NCBI RefSeq assembly: GCF_050859505.1
Contig: NZ_CP193934.1
Span: 2,914,001 to 2,978,000 of the forward strand
Origin: Marinirhabdus sp050859505
GTDB taxonomy: Bacteria; Bacteroidota; Bacteroidia; Flavobacteriales; Flavobacteriaceae
Length of the DNA stretch: 64,000 nucleotides
Reading direction: 5' to 3'
Shown: in pieces, positions 52,189 through 60,904 of the stretch
Layout of the letters: the number at the start of each line of letters is the position of its first letter
Position numbering within the stretch: the first letter of the stretch is position 1
The notes under the pieces: generated by a model
Told to the model about the DNA's origin: nothing
What the model saw: only the letters and a program-made list of their open reading frames with translations
The model's database searches: none
Translations under genes and position numbers: made by a program

Positions 52189-53094
52189 CTAAAATTCAAA
52201 CACCTTCCCGTCTTCAGCTAACGCTACATTCTGAAAAACTTCCTGTGCTTCACTTCTGAAACTTTCAAGGTTGCTATAGCGTCCTGAATAATGTCCAAGG
52301 ATTAAGACTCCCACTTCGGCTTTCTTTGCAATTACAGCGGCTTCTTTAGCGGTACTGTGTTTGGTTTTTTCGGCCAAGTCGTGATGTTGTTCCAGAAAGG
52401 TGGCTTCGTGGTACAGTGCGGTCGCGTTGGCGATTTGCGGAACGATCTGGGGGAAATAGGCTGTATCGCTACAATACGCATAGCTTTTGGGGGTTGGAGG
52501 ATCTAAGGTAATAACCGCATTGGGAACGGTTTTTCCATCTTTGGTAATACCGTCTGCTCCTTTTTTTATTTTATGATAGTAACTCATTTCAATATGAAGC
52601 TCGCGCGCTTTTTCAATATTCAAGTTACGTTCTGCGAGTTTTTCCTGAAATAGGAATCCGTTGGTATAAATGCGATGGTCTAGTGGAATGGTAGTTACTG
52701 TAATTGTATCGTCCTCAAAAATAAGCTGGGGATCTTTGCTTTCCAGTTCGTGAAAGTATAAACCGTAATTTGTGTAGCTTTTTCCTAATTTCAGCTGAAG
52801 TAATACGGCTTCTTTAATTCCCTTCGGGCCATAAATATGTAAATCGGCTTCACGGCCTAACAATCTAAATGTTGAAATTAGCCCCACCAATCCGAAAAAA
52901 TGATCGCCGTGCAAGTGTGAAATAAATACATGTTTTATACGTGAAAATTTCACCTTAAAGCGGCGTAACTGAACTTGCGTTCCTTCGGCACAGTCTATTA
53001 AAAACAAATGTCCCTTCACTTCCAGAATCTGAGACGTAGGATTCGCATCCCAACGCGGAGTAGCAGAATGACAGCCTAGGATGGTTAGTTTCAT
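52189..53094 (-). CDS. rnz: Ribonuclease Z (tRNA 3' endonuclease)
   Basis: 301 aa metallo-beta-lactamase-fold RNase that trims tRNA 3' ends. Family marks are LGCHSATPRWDANPTSQILE at the start, the zinc motif HLHGDHFFGLVG (about residues 61-70), DTAYFPQI, LYHEATFLEQ and LILGHYSGRY for further metal ligands. The length is normal for the short bacterial form. It is the last gene of the pyrR, pyrB, STAS-like, rnz run on the minus strand, 132 bp after the small STAS-like gene. Since the tRNA in this window lacks an encoded CCA, RNase Z processing makes sense. Confidence 0.95.
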   Translation of the reverse strand: MKLTILGCHSATPRWDANPTSQILEVKGHLFLIDCAEGTQVQLRRFKVKFSRIKHVFISHLHGDHFFGLVGLISTFRLLGREADLHIYGPKGIKEAVLLQLKLGKSYTNYGLYFHELESKDPQLIFEDDTITVTTIPLDHRIYTNGFLFQEKLAERNLNIEKARELHIEMSYYHKIKKGADGITKDGKTVPNAVITLDPPTPKSYAYCSDTAYFPQIVPQIANATALYHEATFLEQHHDLAEKTKHSTAKEAAVIAKKAEVGVLILGHYSGRYSNLESFRSEAQEVFQNVALAEDGKVFEF

Positions 53095-53226
53095 TTAAAA
53101 TACGAGTTAAGAGGTACGAAAAACGAACGACGATTTACGATTTACGATTGTTGATTTAAACTTACAGTAAAAGGTAGCTGAGTGATTTTTCTTTTACGGT
53201 AAAGCAAAAGAAAAATAATATCGAAG

Positions 53227-53562
53227 CTAAAAGCCCAAATCCCGCTCTATTGCTTCCATTCCAATAATATCCTCACCTTCCTGAATGGTGGGCACTACCA
53301 CCATTTCGTAGGGAATATCGTCTGGATTTATGGTTTTGTTTATGATGACAAAAGAGTGTTTCGTTTTTCTGTGTAGGTTTGAAACTTTCAATAATAAGAG
53401 TAATTGTTCCAGTGAAAGGTTGGTGTAATCCAACAGATTCAATACAACATTTTGTCCTTTAAATTTGTTAGGGATTTGATACTCTAGGAAAGAAGCAAAG
53501 TCTGCAATGTCATCTTTTTCGTCTGCGAGTATGACGTAGTTATCTTTATTTTCAATCTTCAT
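53227..53562 (-). CDS. Small STAS-like protein
   Basis: 111 aa with an alternating strand/helix pattern resembling STAS/anti-sigma-antagonist folds (NYVILADEKDD, QNVVLNLLDYTNLSLEQLLLLLKV, HSFVIINKTINPDDIPYEMVVVPT), though no clear phospho-Ser site. It overlaps pyrB by 11 bp and precedes rnz; this order is common in Flavobacteriia, and some databases label it with rnz. I cannot assign a function. Confidence 0.65.
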   Translation of the reverse strand: MKIENKDNYVILADEKDDIADFASFLEYQIPNKFKGQNVVLNLLDYTNLSLEQLLLLLKVSNLHRKTKHSFVIINKTINPDDIPYEMVVVPTIQEGEDIIGMEAIERDLGF

Positions 53563-54490
53563 TATGCTTAATTTTTGATGCCAGTAAATACAACACAGCC
53601 ATACGCACGGCTACTCCGTTTTGAACTTGATCCAAAATAATGGCTTGTTTACTATCTGCCACGTCACTGGTAATTTCTACACCTCGGTTTATGGGTCCCG
53701 GGTGCATTATTATAATTTCTTTTTTTAAACTATCTAGCAATGCTTTATTCACTCCAAACTGCTGGGTATATTCTCTAGTAGATGGAAAATAGCTTATGTC
53801 CATTCGTTCGTTTTGTACCCGAAGCATATTGGCAACATCACACCATTGTAAGGCGTTTTTTAAGTTGGGCTCAAAGGTGACTCCTAATTGTTCTATAAAT
53901 TTTGGAATGAGTGTTTTGGGACCACAAACCTTCACTTCTGCTCCTAATTTTTTTAGTGCAAAAATATTGCTTAAAGCGACTCTGGAATGTAAGATATCAC
54001 CAACTATGACTACTTTTTTGCCAGCCACATCTCCCAGTTTTTCTCTAATGGAATAACAATCCAGCAAGGCCTGTGTAGGATGCTCGTGTGCGCCATCGCC
54101 TGCATTTACAATACTTGCGTTAACGTGCTTAGATAGAAACACGCCTGCGCCCGGATTGGGATGTCGCATTACCACCAGATCTACTTTCATAGAGAGGATG
54201 TTGTTTACGGTATCAATCAAGGTTTCCCCCTTACTAACCGAAGAAGAAGCTGCTGAAAAATTAATCACATCTGCGGAGAGACGCTTTTCGGCCAACTCAA
54301 AAGAAAGGCGGGTGCGGGTACTATTTTCAAAAAATAGGTTGGCAATGGTAATGTCACGTAGCGAGGGTACTTTTTTAATGGGACGGTTAATCACTTCTTT
54401 AAAATGATCTGCCGTATCGAAGATAAGATGAATATCGTCTTCGGTGATGTACTTAATTCCTAGTAAGTGGTTTACACTTAGTTCGCTCAT
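53552..54490 (-). CDS. pyrB: Aspartate carbamoyltransferase, catalytic subunit
   Basis: 312 aa, joining carbamoyl phosphate and aspartate in pyrimidine synthesis. The ATG at 54490 (MSELSVNHLLGI) is preferred over one 27 bp upstream. Carbamoyl-phosphate residues lie in FENSTRTRLSFELA, with SSVSKGET, HPTQALLD and HPGPINRGVEI also conserved. It follows pyrR by 92 bp. No regulatory pyrI is in the window, so control is probably through PyrR. Confidence 0.96.
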   Translation of the reverse strand: MSELSVNHLLGIKYITEDDIHLIFDTADHFKEVINRPIKKVPSLRDITIANLFFENSTRTRLSFELAEKRLSADVINFSAASSSVSKGETLIDTVNNILSMKVDLVVMRHPNPGAGVFLSKHVNASIVNAGDGAHEHPTQALLDCYSIREKLGDVAGKKVVIVGDILHSRVALSNIFALKKLGAEVKVCGPKTLIPKFIEQLGVTFEPNLKNALQWCDVANMLRVQNERMDISYFPSTREYTQQFGVNKALLDSLKKEIIIMHPGPINRGVEITSDVADSKQAIILDQVQNGVAVRMAVLYLLASKIKHNED

Positions 54491-54582
54491 TTTATTGTTT
54501 ATTACGTTGCTTTGCAAGCGTATTTTTTATTATTTATTCAACTCTAACTGACTACTGCATACTTAGTACTGCGTACTGAATT

Positions 54583-55122
54583 TCAGTTTTTCACCAAATA
54601 AACCGCATCTTCTCCTTCGTTTTCTTTCCAGCATACTTTTACTTTTTCATCGCCAATAGCATCTACTTGCCTTCCTCGATAGTCTGGCTGGATGGGTAAA
54701 TGACGGCTAAATCTTCTATCAATTAATGTGAGGAGTTCAATTTCCAAGGGTCTCCCGAAAGACTGTATCGCAGTAAGGGCACTACGTATGCTTCTTCCTG
54801 TGTACAATACATCGTCTATAAAGACTACTTTTTTGTCTTCAACTATAAAATCTATGGTAGTAGTATTGGCTTCTAAGGGTTTTCCACTTCTTCTAAAATC
54901 GTCTCTGTAAAAAGTGATATCCAAACAACCCAGCGAAATATTCTTTATGTTGTACTCGTTTTCTAGGAGCTTTTTCAAACGTTCGGCCAAAAATATACCT
55001 CTAGGCTGGATGCCTATGAGTACAGTATTACTAAAAGTATCGTGATTTTCTATTAATTGACAAGCCAAACGGTGAAGCGCTATTTGTACTTCGGTTGCGT
55101 TGAGTAACACTTTTTGGCTCAT
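54583..55122 (-). CDS. pyrR: PyrR bifunctional regulator / uracil phosphoribosyltransferase
   Basis: 179 aa. It has the PRPP motif VVFIDDVLYTGRSIRSAL and the N-terminal IQIALHRLACQLIE with GIQPRGIFLA; the overall length fits. In other bacteria PyrR binds pyr mRNA in response to UMP and has a weak UPRTase activity. Here it heads the pyrR-pyrB run on the minus strand. I do not see a clear anti-terminator hairpin set in the 92-bp gap before pyrB, so the regulatory role in this organism is unproven. Confidence 0.93.
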   Translation of the reverse strand: MSQKVLLNATEVQIALHRLACQLIENHDTFSNTVLIGIQPRGIFLAERLKKLLENEYNIKNISLGCLDITFYRDDFRRSGKPLEANTTTIDFIVEDKKVVFIDDVLYTGRSIRSALTAIQSFGRPLEIELLTLIDRRFSRHLPIQPDYRGRQVDAIGDEKVKVCWKENEGEDAVYLVKN

Positions 55123-55228
55123 AGAGAAATGCTGAATTGTATTCAGAGAACAAATTTAAGGGATTTATTTTAATTTAAGAGATATGAAATCGATTTTAAG
55201 GTGCGGTGTAGTTCAAACGACGTACTCC

Positions 55229-55678
55229 TTATTGGATTACCGTTCCATCTTCTGTAAACATAACATCTTTATTTTTACCTTTCTGTTTAAACTCTACATC
55301 GTAAAAAACACCTTTGGTGGCGTGATCTACCCGTTCTACTTCGGTTATTTCGTACTCGGAATATTCCTTTTCAATTTTATCTTTTATGCTAGTAGGTAAG
55401 TTCTTCTTTTTTATTGAATTTTCAGTCTCTACCCAGGTACCATCAGGATTAAAATCTGCTCTGTATTTCTCTCCTTTTTTCTTAAAATTTGCTTCGTAAT
55501 TCCCATGGGCATCTAGATGCCAATCTGGATCATTCTCCCCTGGGTATTTTGTTTGAAAAGCCACTTGAACAGCCTCTGGTGCTTTGCTTTCCTTATCTTT
55601 CTTTTTTTCATTGTTGTTTTGACAACTTACTGCAGTAACTACTAAAACCAACACCACCGAATAGAAATACTTCTTCAT
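55229..55678 (-). CDS. PepSY-like (DUF2874) lipoprotein
   Basis: 149 aa with a lipobox (LVVTAVSCQNN). After a Lys/Glu-rich linker are two PepSY-like units: AVQVAFQTKYPGENDPDWHL with YEANFKKKGEKYRADFNPDG, and LPTSIKDKIEKEYSEYEITEVE with FYDVEFKQKGKNKDVMFTEDG. This is the DUF2874 pattern (YxVxF, xDGxxV). Such proteins are periplasmic and may inhibit or bind other proteins; the role is unknown. Divergent from the glutaredoxin-like gene. Confidence 0.85.
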   Translation of the reverse strand: MKKYFYSVVLVLVVTAVSCQNNNEKKKDKESKAPEAVQVAFQTKYPGENDPDWHLDAHGNYEANFKKKGEKYRADFNPDGTWVETENSIKKKNLPTSIKDKIEKEYSEYEITEVERVDHATKGVFYDVEFKQKGKNKDVMFTEDGTVIQ

Positions 55679-55808
55679 TATTTTGTTTTTTTCAAAACTA
55701 CAAGGAAATCAATGGGTTTACGCTTAACGAATTCATAAAACAATAAATTTTTTCGTGCCCAATACTAGGTAATTTGCTACCTTGTTGCCCATAAAATCTC
55801 ACACAACC

Positions 55809-56426
55809 ATGCAAAAAACTACCTTTTTACTTATCTTTTTTTGTTTCCTTTCAATGAATGGAATTGCACAAAAGAAACCTATTACTATTGAAGAAAAAAG
55901 AGAGAATAACCGAATTTTCTTTTACGCTATAAACGAAAACTTACAAGATATTGATGTTGTATTAACCGTTACAGGCATTGGCTTTAAACAACGTGGCGGC
56001 GTAGAAAGACCTGTTCGTGTTCCTGCAACTTCCAGGGTACAGATTAAAAGTATTATTAAAGAACGTGACAAATACCCAATGTACGAGTATACATTACAAA
56101 CTACGGACAGCCTATCACGCAGAGCGTTGCGACCAGCTGCCGAAAAAATAAAGATCAATCCCTATACACCAATCCTAATGTACAGCACAACTGCTTGTAA
56201 GCAATGCGATACCATTTCTAAGTCGTTAACGGCAGGGCCCTATCTTTTTAAGACGATGCACTTATCAGAGAAACCAAATGTTGCCGAAGTTTTAAAACGT
56301 GCCATCCCAACTATAGACACTATTTCTACGCCCATTATGAGTTTAGGAGGTGCTTTATATACAGATATTGTTACCTATAGTGCACTTTTAGAAAAATTAA
56401 AAGAGCTAGAACTGGAAGGTAAATAG
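55809..56426 (+). CDS. Secreted thioredoxin/glutaredoxin-like protein
   Basis: 205 aa. The ATG at 55809 gives a signal peptide (TFLLIFFCFLSMNGIAQ); an in-frame ATG 27 bp upstream would not add anything useful. The N-terminal half is beta-rich (IDVVLTVTGIGFKQRGG). The C-terminal half starts with ILMYSTTACKQCDTISKSL, a CxxC redox site in a glutaredoxin-like context, then AIPTIDTISTPIMSLGG with a Thr-Pro like the cis-Pro of this fold. Probably a periplasmic redox or metal-handling protein. No partner gene nearby. Confidence 0.72.
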   Translation: MQKTTFLLIFFCFLSMNGIAQKKPITIEEKRENNRIFFYAINENLQDIDVVLTVTGIGFKQRGGVERPVRVPATSRVQIKSIIKERDKYPMYEYTLQTTDSLSRRALRPAAEKIKINPYTPILMYSTTACKQCDTISKSLTAGPYLFKTMHLSEKPNVAEVLKRAIPTIDTISTPIMSLGGALYTDIVTYSALLEKLKELELEGK

Positions 56427-56503
56427 CTATAGGTTTTTTTTACAACTAACAGCCTTTTGCAACCATCCAATTGGAGTAAACTATTTTTTAAAAAACCCAT
56501 CCT

Positions 56504-57370
56504 TTGCATCCCAACAATCTACATAATGCCCCCTATAATTTTGAAGCCCTTTGCAAAACGCATCCTCCCTTGCAGGGTTTTGTACATATAAATTCCTTCG
56601 GAAAAGAAACCATAAATTTTTCAGCAGCAGAAGCAGTTTTGCACCTTAACAAAGCTTTACTAAAACACCACTACCAAATCGCAGATTGGAACATCCCAGA
56701 AGGGTACCTCTATCCTCCTATTCCATCGCGTGCAGATTACTTGTTTTACCTGAACGATTTACTTCAAGAAAACAAACCTTTACAACCTATTAAAGTATTA
56801 GATGTTGGGACTGGCGCCAATTGCATTTACGCGTTGCTTGCTGCACAATTGTTTGATTGGGAAATAACAGGTTGCGATATAGATGCTATTGCCGTAACTG
56901 CAGCACAGCAAAATATACTAGCTACCAAAGGACTTTCAGAAAAAATTGAGATTCGCCATCAAACCAATAACGCCGATATCTTTAAAGGAATTATCCTCCC
57001 TGGCGAATTTTACCACGCTACTATATGCAATCCGCCGTTTTATGCTTCAGAGAAAGACGCCAATAAAAGTACGCTTAGAAAATTGAAGAAATTAAACCCC
57101 AATACATCGGTTCTGGAGTTAGAGCGCAATTTTAAAGGTCGCCCAAATGAGCTTTGGTGTAATGGCGGTGAAGCTTTGTTTATTAAACGAATGGTAAAAC
57201 AAAGTGTTGCGTTTAAAAAACAAGTAGGCTGGTTTACGACCTTGGTTTCCAAAAGTGAAACTTTGCTTACGTTATATAAACTACTTATAAAAGTAGGCGC
57301 TACCTATGAAACGCTAGAAATGCAGCACGGCAACAAAATTACCCGTGTAGTGGCTTGGCGATTTGTTTGA
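56504..57370 (+). CDS. rlmF: 23S rRNA adenine(1618)-N6-methyltransferase
   Basis: 288 aa. It starts at TTG (56504), where the family-conserved HPxNxHxxxYxFEAL begins; no ATG precedes it closely. SAM motif VLDVGTGANCIYALL (about residue 105) and the catalytic CNPPFYASEKDA (NPPF) are clear, then GRPNELWCNGGEALFIKRM. It methylates A1618 of 23S rRNA. It converges with the msrA-like gene, with just 1 bp between the stops. Confidence 0.93.
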   Translation: MHPNNLHNAPYNFEALCKTHPPLQGFVHINSFGKETINFSAAEAVLHLNKALLKHHYQIADWNIPEGYLYPPIPSRADYLFYLNDLLQENKPLQPIKVLDVGTGANCIYALLAAQLFDWEITGCDIDAIAVTAAQQNILATKGLSEKIEIRHQTNNADIFKGIILPGEFYHATICNPPFYASEKDANKSTLRKLKKLNPNTSVLELERNFKGRPNELWCNGGEALFIKRMVKQSVAFKKQVGWFTTLVSKSETLLTLYKLLIKVGATYETLEMQHGNKITRVVAWRFV

Positions 57371-57371
57371 A

Positions 57372-57875
57372 TTATTTTTTGGTAAAAGCCGAAAACTCTT
57401 CTCGCAACAAAGCCAACTTAGGTTCAATAAAACGTTCGCAGAAGGGTTTGCTTGGATTTTTCAAATAATAATTTGTTATTTCTTCCCGGGATGCCTTAAA
57501 CGATTGAAATGGGAGCACTTCGGTTACGAGCCTTTCGATAAATTGAGATTGTAATTGTTGAAGTATTTCCATTGCGGTCTGTTTTTGTGCTTCAGAAAAA
57601 GTGTAAATGGCAGACCTGTATTTCTGTCGCATACTATGAGCAACCGTGCTTTTATGCGTGTACAAATGAATTTCAATCAACACAGACAACAGAATTGTAT
57701 TCGCATTAAAATGAACAATGACAGCTTCTGAAAATGCCCGTGCTTCTCCTACAGACGCCACATACCCCTGCTCCACTCTTTCAACTCCTTTTAATGATTG
57801 GAAAACGGCTTCAGTACACCAATGGCAACCGCCGCCAAACGCAATTTTTATACTGTTAGTTTTCAATAGACTCAT
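57372..57875 (-). CDS. Divergent MsrA-family methionine sulfoxide reductase
   Basis: 167 aa. The catalytic region reads AFGGGCHWCTEAVFQSLKGVE: the active Cys is kept, but the GCFW of typical MsrA is GCHW. The later FWxxHDPT box is also altered (IEIHLYTHKSTVAHS), while QKYRSAIYTFSEAQ is retained. Such paralogues exist in Flavobacteriia; whether they reduce methionine sulfoxide normally is unclear. No signal peptide, so cytosolic. It overlaps a small upstream gene by 20 bp, suggesting a joint function. Confidence 0.78.
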   Translation of the reverse strand: MSLLKTNSIKIAFGGGCHWCTEAVFQSLKGVERVEQGYVASVGEARAFSEAVIVHFNANTILLSVLIEIHLYTHKSTVAHSMRQKYRSAIYTFSEAQKQTAMEILQQLQSQFIERLVTEVLPFQSFKASREEITNYYLKNPSKPFCERFIEPKLALLREEFSAFTKK

Positions 57876-58113
57876 AATTTTCTAGAAAATGAAGCACCTT
57901 TTCAACAGGCATTTCACACGGTTTTAATCCGTTGGTAATACCTACATAAAAATTACAGCTAATAAAATTAGTGCCGGATACATCTTCAGCATACAGTTTT
58001 ATACTTTTTCCTTGATTAAAATCTGTTCTCGTAACGCCATACATTGTTTCTGAATACCGAACCTTTGAATAGCCTTCAGGGAGTTTTTGAATTAAAGATA
58101 GAAATTTCGTCAC
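57856..58113 (-). CDS. Small conserved protein paired with the MsrA-like gene
   Basis: 85 aa, no signal or membrane segment. It begins MTKFLSLIQKLPEGYSKVRY, continues YGVTRTDFNQGKSIKLYAED and FISCNFYVG, and ends EKVLHFLENYESIEN. I do not recognise a fold. It overlaps the MsrA-like gene by 20 bp, so the two are translationally coupled; a helper role for that enzyme is a guess. Confidence 0.7.
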   Translation of the reverse strand: MTKFLSLIQKLPEGYSKVRYSETMYGVTRTDFNQGKSIKLYAEDVSGTNFISCNFYVGITNGLKPCEMPVEKVLHFLENYESIEN

Positions 58114-58451
58114 GTCCTTTTTTTGAAGGTAAAAGATAGCGCATTTTTTCTGAAGTTGCTGTAGGGTATCTACACCTTCAGCTTATGAGAATTTTAAGAA
58201 ACCTACCGCTATCAATGCTGCAACTATGGCAGACATCACCAATATATTGTTATTATTTTTTCAGATTACCATACCTATTTCAAAAGTAAAAGGATTGTGA
58301 GATCACTTCCCACTCCCGGTTTGCCAGGTCGGAATGGGAACGCAGATAGTAGCGAAAGAAACCTTTTACCCATGTTAATAAATGAAAAAGACAACTTTTA
58401 ATAGCTAATGAAGTACCTCCTGTTTAATCGCACACGATATAACTGTACAAT
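58114..58451. other. 338-bp intergenic region without a clear gene
   Basis: Nothing convincing is seen. On the minus strand (about 58182-58250) a short frame ending VMSAIVAALIAVGFLKFS resembles a membrane-anchor tail; it has no body and may be a relic. A G/C-richer patch lies at 58303-58345. Confidence 0.4.
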
Positions 58452-58709
58452 CTAGTCTGTTGCTTTCGGTTTTTTTGCCTTTTCGGGCATGGGACCGCGT
58501 AGGTGGATTATGAGGCCGTTTAAAAAATTACGCAGAAACTGATCCCCACATTCCATAAATTTTGCGTGCTCGGGATTTCGGTATATGGCGTTTATCTCAC
58601 TTTTTGTTACGTTAAAATCTACTAGCTTGCAAATGGCTACGATTTCGTCATCCCTTAATTTATGGGCTACGCGTAACTTTTTCATAATATCGTTATTGGT
58701 AAGTGCCAT
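58452..58709 (-). CDS. DUF1456 (YehS-like) family protein, single repeat
   Basis: 85 aa. It carries one DUF1456 unit, LTNNDIMKKLRVAHKLRDDEIVAI with ITKSEINAIYRNPEHAKFMECGD-type continuation and FLRNFLNGLIIHLRG. E. coli YehS has two such units, so this is a half-size form, common in Bacteroidota. Helical and cytosolic; function unknown. Confidence 0.8.
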   Translation of the reverse strand: MALTNNDIMKKLRVAHKLRDDEIVAICKLVDFNVTKSEINAIYRNPEHAKFMECGDQFLRNFLNGLIIHLRGPMPEKAKKPKATD

Positions 58710-58773
58710 GCTTCTCTTATTTTCAACAAAAGTACTTTAAATTTTAGTGATACTTTATCTTATATAGAATTGT

Positions 58774-58781
58774 TAGGTTTG
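58774..58781 (+). promoter_or_regulatory. Bacteroidetes -7 element TAGGTTTG
   Basis: TAGGTTTG fits TAnnTTTG and lies 15 bp before the ATG at 58797 of the pseudouridine synthase gene. It also shows why the in-frame codon at 58770 is not the start: it would lie upstream of the promoter element. Confidence 0.5.
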
Positions 58782-58796
58782 CACAATTTTATCATT

Positions 58797-59396
58797 ATGA
58801 GTGAAAATATACATTTCTATTTCAAAATCTATAAACCTTACGGGTATGTGAGTCAGTTTATGACCAACGATAGGAAAGCAAAGCGTAAAAAGTTTTTAGG
58901 AATGTTATACGATTTTCCAGAAAGTACCATGGCTGTAGGGAGATTGGATGAAAAAAGTGAAGGACTGCTTTTTTTAACTACTAACGGAGCCTTTAGCAAT
59001 ACAATAAATAAGGGAAATACTGAAAAAGAATACTACGCACAAGTAGATGGTGTTATGACCAACGAAGCTATGACAACCTTAGAAAAAGGGGTTACTATTA
59101 CGGTAAATTCCCTAGAATATCTCACAAAACCTTGCAAAGCAAAATTAATTGAGGATCCGGTGCTCCCTAAAACCCATCAAAAAATAAGAGACGACAGGCA
59201 TGGTCCTACTTCCTGGGTTTCCATTACTGTTACTGAAGGAAAATTTAGACAAGTACGTAAAATGACAGCGGCCGTAGGTTTTGCAACACTTCGGTTGGTT
59301 AGAGTGCGCATTGGAACTGAAACTATTGAAGCTATGCAGTCTGGCGATGTAATGCCTTTTCATCCAACTATATCCTTAACAGACCCTCCTTTCTGA
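58797..59396 (+). CDS. rRNA pseudouridine synthase (RluE/RsuA type)
   Basis: 199 aa. It converts a uridine of ribosomal RNA to pseudouridine. Family start FKIYKPYGYVSQFM, catalytic loop GRLDEKSEGLLFLTTNG (Asp), then NKGNTEKEYYAQVDG and WVSITVTEGKFRQVRKMTAAVG. There is no N-terminal S4 domain, which matches RluE better than RsuA. The start ATG at 58797 follows from the promoter element and the family alignment. Monocistronic. Confidence 0.9.
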   Translation: MSENIHFYFKIYKPYGYVSQFMTNDRKAKRKKFLGMLYDFPESTMAVGRLDEKSEGLLFLTTNGAFSNTINKGNTEKEYYAQVDGVMTNEAMTTLEKGVTITVNSLEYLTKPCKAKLIEDPVLPKTHQKIRDDRHGPTSWVSITVTEGKFRQVRKMTAAVGFATLRLVRVRIGTETIEAMQSGDVMPFHPTISLTDPPF

Positions 59397-59448
59397 AATC
59401 TGGCTTAAGGTGTGTAAAAATCCTACTCCTATCAAATGCGCCATTATT

Positions 59449-59649
59449 TTAATCATCTTCAGTAAGGGAAAAAAAATTATTCACTGGTTTTTTAAATATA
59501 CTAGATAGCTTTAACGCCAACACAGTGGAGGGCACATATCTATTAGCTTCCATAGAATTTATAGTTTGTCTGGAAACGCCAATTAAAGTTGCAAGTTCTT
59601 CTTGAGTAAGGTTAAGAATGGCGCGCTCTACTTTTAATGTGTTCTTCAT
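59449..59649 (-). CDS. XRE-family HTH regulator
   Basis: 66 aa, one HTH domain: LNLTQEELATLIGVSRQTINSMEANRYVPS (recognition helix SRQTINSME), ending with a short tail. The ATG at 59649 overlaps the stop of the membrane-protein gene upstream (TAATG), which fixes the start and couples translation. Such XRE plus small membrane protein pairs are frequent in Bacteroidota and Firmicutes. The target is unknown, perhaps its own operon. Confidence 0.88.
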   Translation of the reverse strand: MKNTLKVERAILNLTQEELATLIGVSRQTINSMEANRYVPSTVLALKLSSIFKKPVNNFFSLTEDD

Positions 59650-60095
59650 TATTGCTTCTTTTTGGAAAAATAAAAAAACACCAAATACATAATCAACATA
59701 AACCAAAGAATCACAAAATCTCCCAAGTCTTGAAATAATTCCATTTGCTTACCCAACGCAGAAGCTACTACGAAGTTTATTAAGGGCTGGAATAAAATAT
59801 AGAGCGCAGTTAATAAAAAGGTCATTCCAAAGGATCTAGCTCTCAAATGGTGTACACGTTCATCTTCAAATTCTTCTTTCGAAAGCACCACTATAAATAA
59901 TGACAGCAAAATAACCTGCCTAATTATATCTTTTAATAGCTCGAATTCTCCCACAAAAAATTTCAGAGAAAGTATACATACCATCGCTACTACAAATAGT
60001 CCCCACCCTATTTTTTTCCAGAAATGAGGAAGTTTATAATTCAGTAACTTTTCTAAATTCCTTTCTTCACACTCTCTTATAGACTTTAAACCCAT
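59649..60095 (-). CDS. Small four-helix membrane protein, partner of the XRE regulator
   Basis: 148 aa with four hydrophobic segments (GWGLFVVAMVCILSLKFFVG, IRQVILLSLFIVVLS, FGMTFLLTALYILF, FVILWFMLIMYLVFFYF) and a cytoplasmic loop with EFEDERVHHLRARSF. The DERV-x-x-x-R pattern in the loop is typical of membrane partners of XRE regulators (DUF2178-like). It may sense membrane state and affect the regulator. Function inferred from pairing only. Confidence 0.75.
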   Translation of the reverse strand: MGLKSIRECEERNLEKLLNYKLPHFWKKIGWGLFVVAMVCILSLKFFVGEFELLKDIIRQVILLSLFIVVLSKEEFEDERVHHLRARSFGMTFLLTALYILFQPLINFVVASALGKQMELFQDLGDFVILWFMLIMYLVFFYFSKKKQ

Positions 60096-60212
60096 TGTGC
60101 TAAATATTAAAAGATTAGTTTGTTTGATATAATGGAAAGTTTAATTTCCTATATGACAAATATACTTTACATTTTTGAATACTTAAAATTTTCAGACTGA
60201 AAATTGAAAAAA

Positions 60213-60860
60213 TTATTCCTGAATTACTATAATGGTCGCCTGCTTGCCAGTTAGCAACAACCATTCTTTAGCAGATACCAACCTGCCTTTATCATCATAC
60301 ACCTGTAGTTCGGCTGTATTGGGACCAGATGATCCCTGATTTAAGGCTTGAAACACAATCTTATTAGGTCCTTTTTGAAGCGGCACATCAAATCCATCAA
60401 AGCTTCCGTTTAACATCACATCGGCTCTTACTACATCCCCATTTACATAAATTCGGATACGGTCACCATCTACAAATTCGTGATCTCTATATGCTATGTT
60501 CACATAGACAGTACCTACCCGTATTTCTCCTAAAAACTGATCATTCCCAAGACCTTCTGCAGCGGCTTTATCCTTTATAAATGCTTTTGGGGTACTGCCA
60601 CTATTGTAGGTTTTTAGTCCATCACCTTTGGTAATATCAAAGTCTTCTGGCGTTTCTTTACCTAAATTTGTATACTTGTTGGGTGTGTCAATATTGGTAA
60701 GACTTGGCTTTTTTGAAGCTGGAAGTGTGATGCCCCTAGGATCTTCTGAAATGATTTCGTCTGCTTCAATTTTAATAGAATTTGGGATATTTCTATCCAA
60801 CTGCGCTAAGACTGGCAGGGTAGTGAGTATTCCTAAACAGCAAAAAAGGAAATTTTTCAT
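60213..60860 (-). CDS. Secreted conserved protein of unknown function
   Basis: 215 aa with a signal peptide (FLFCCLGILTTLPVLAQ). The first half is low in predicted structure (TPNKYTNLGKETPEDFD). The C-terminal 110 residues form a beta-sandwich-like region: GEIRVGTVYVNIAYRDHEF, GDRIRIYVNGDVV, VPLQKGPNKIVFQALNQG, AELQVYDDKGRL. I recognise it as a recurrent secreted protein of Flavobacteriia but know no function. It lies on the same strand as the downstream carboxypeptidase gene's strand-mates but with its own gap of 44 bp from that gene. Confidence 0.65.
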   Translation of the reverse strand: MKNFLFCCLGILTTLPVLAQLDRNIPNSIKIEADEIISEDPRGITLPASKKPSLTNIDTPNKYTNLGKETPEDFDITKGDGLKTYNSGSTPKAFIKDKAAAEGLGNDQFLGEIRVGTVYVNIAYRDHEFVDGDRIRIYVNGDVVRADVMLNGSFDGFDVPLQKGPNKIVFQALNQGSSGPNTAELQVYDDKGRLVSAKEWLLLTGKQATIIVIQE

Positions 60861-60904
60861 TATGTAATTTTAATTTTTATATTTCAAAAACTGCGCCAAA
60901 AGAC

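Noticed and set aside
58182..58250. Short frame ending VMSAIVAALIAVGFLKFS on the minus strand
   Set aside because: About 24 codons, stop just upstream, no homology visible; may be a relic but cannot be supported as a gene.
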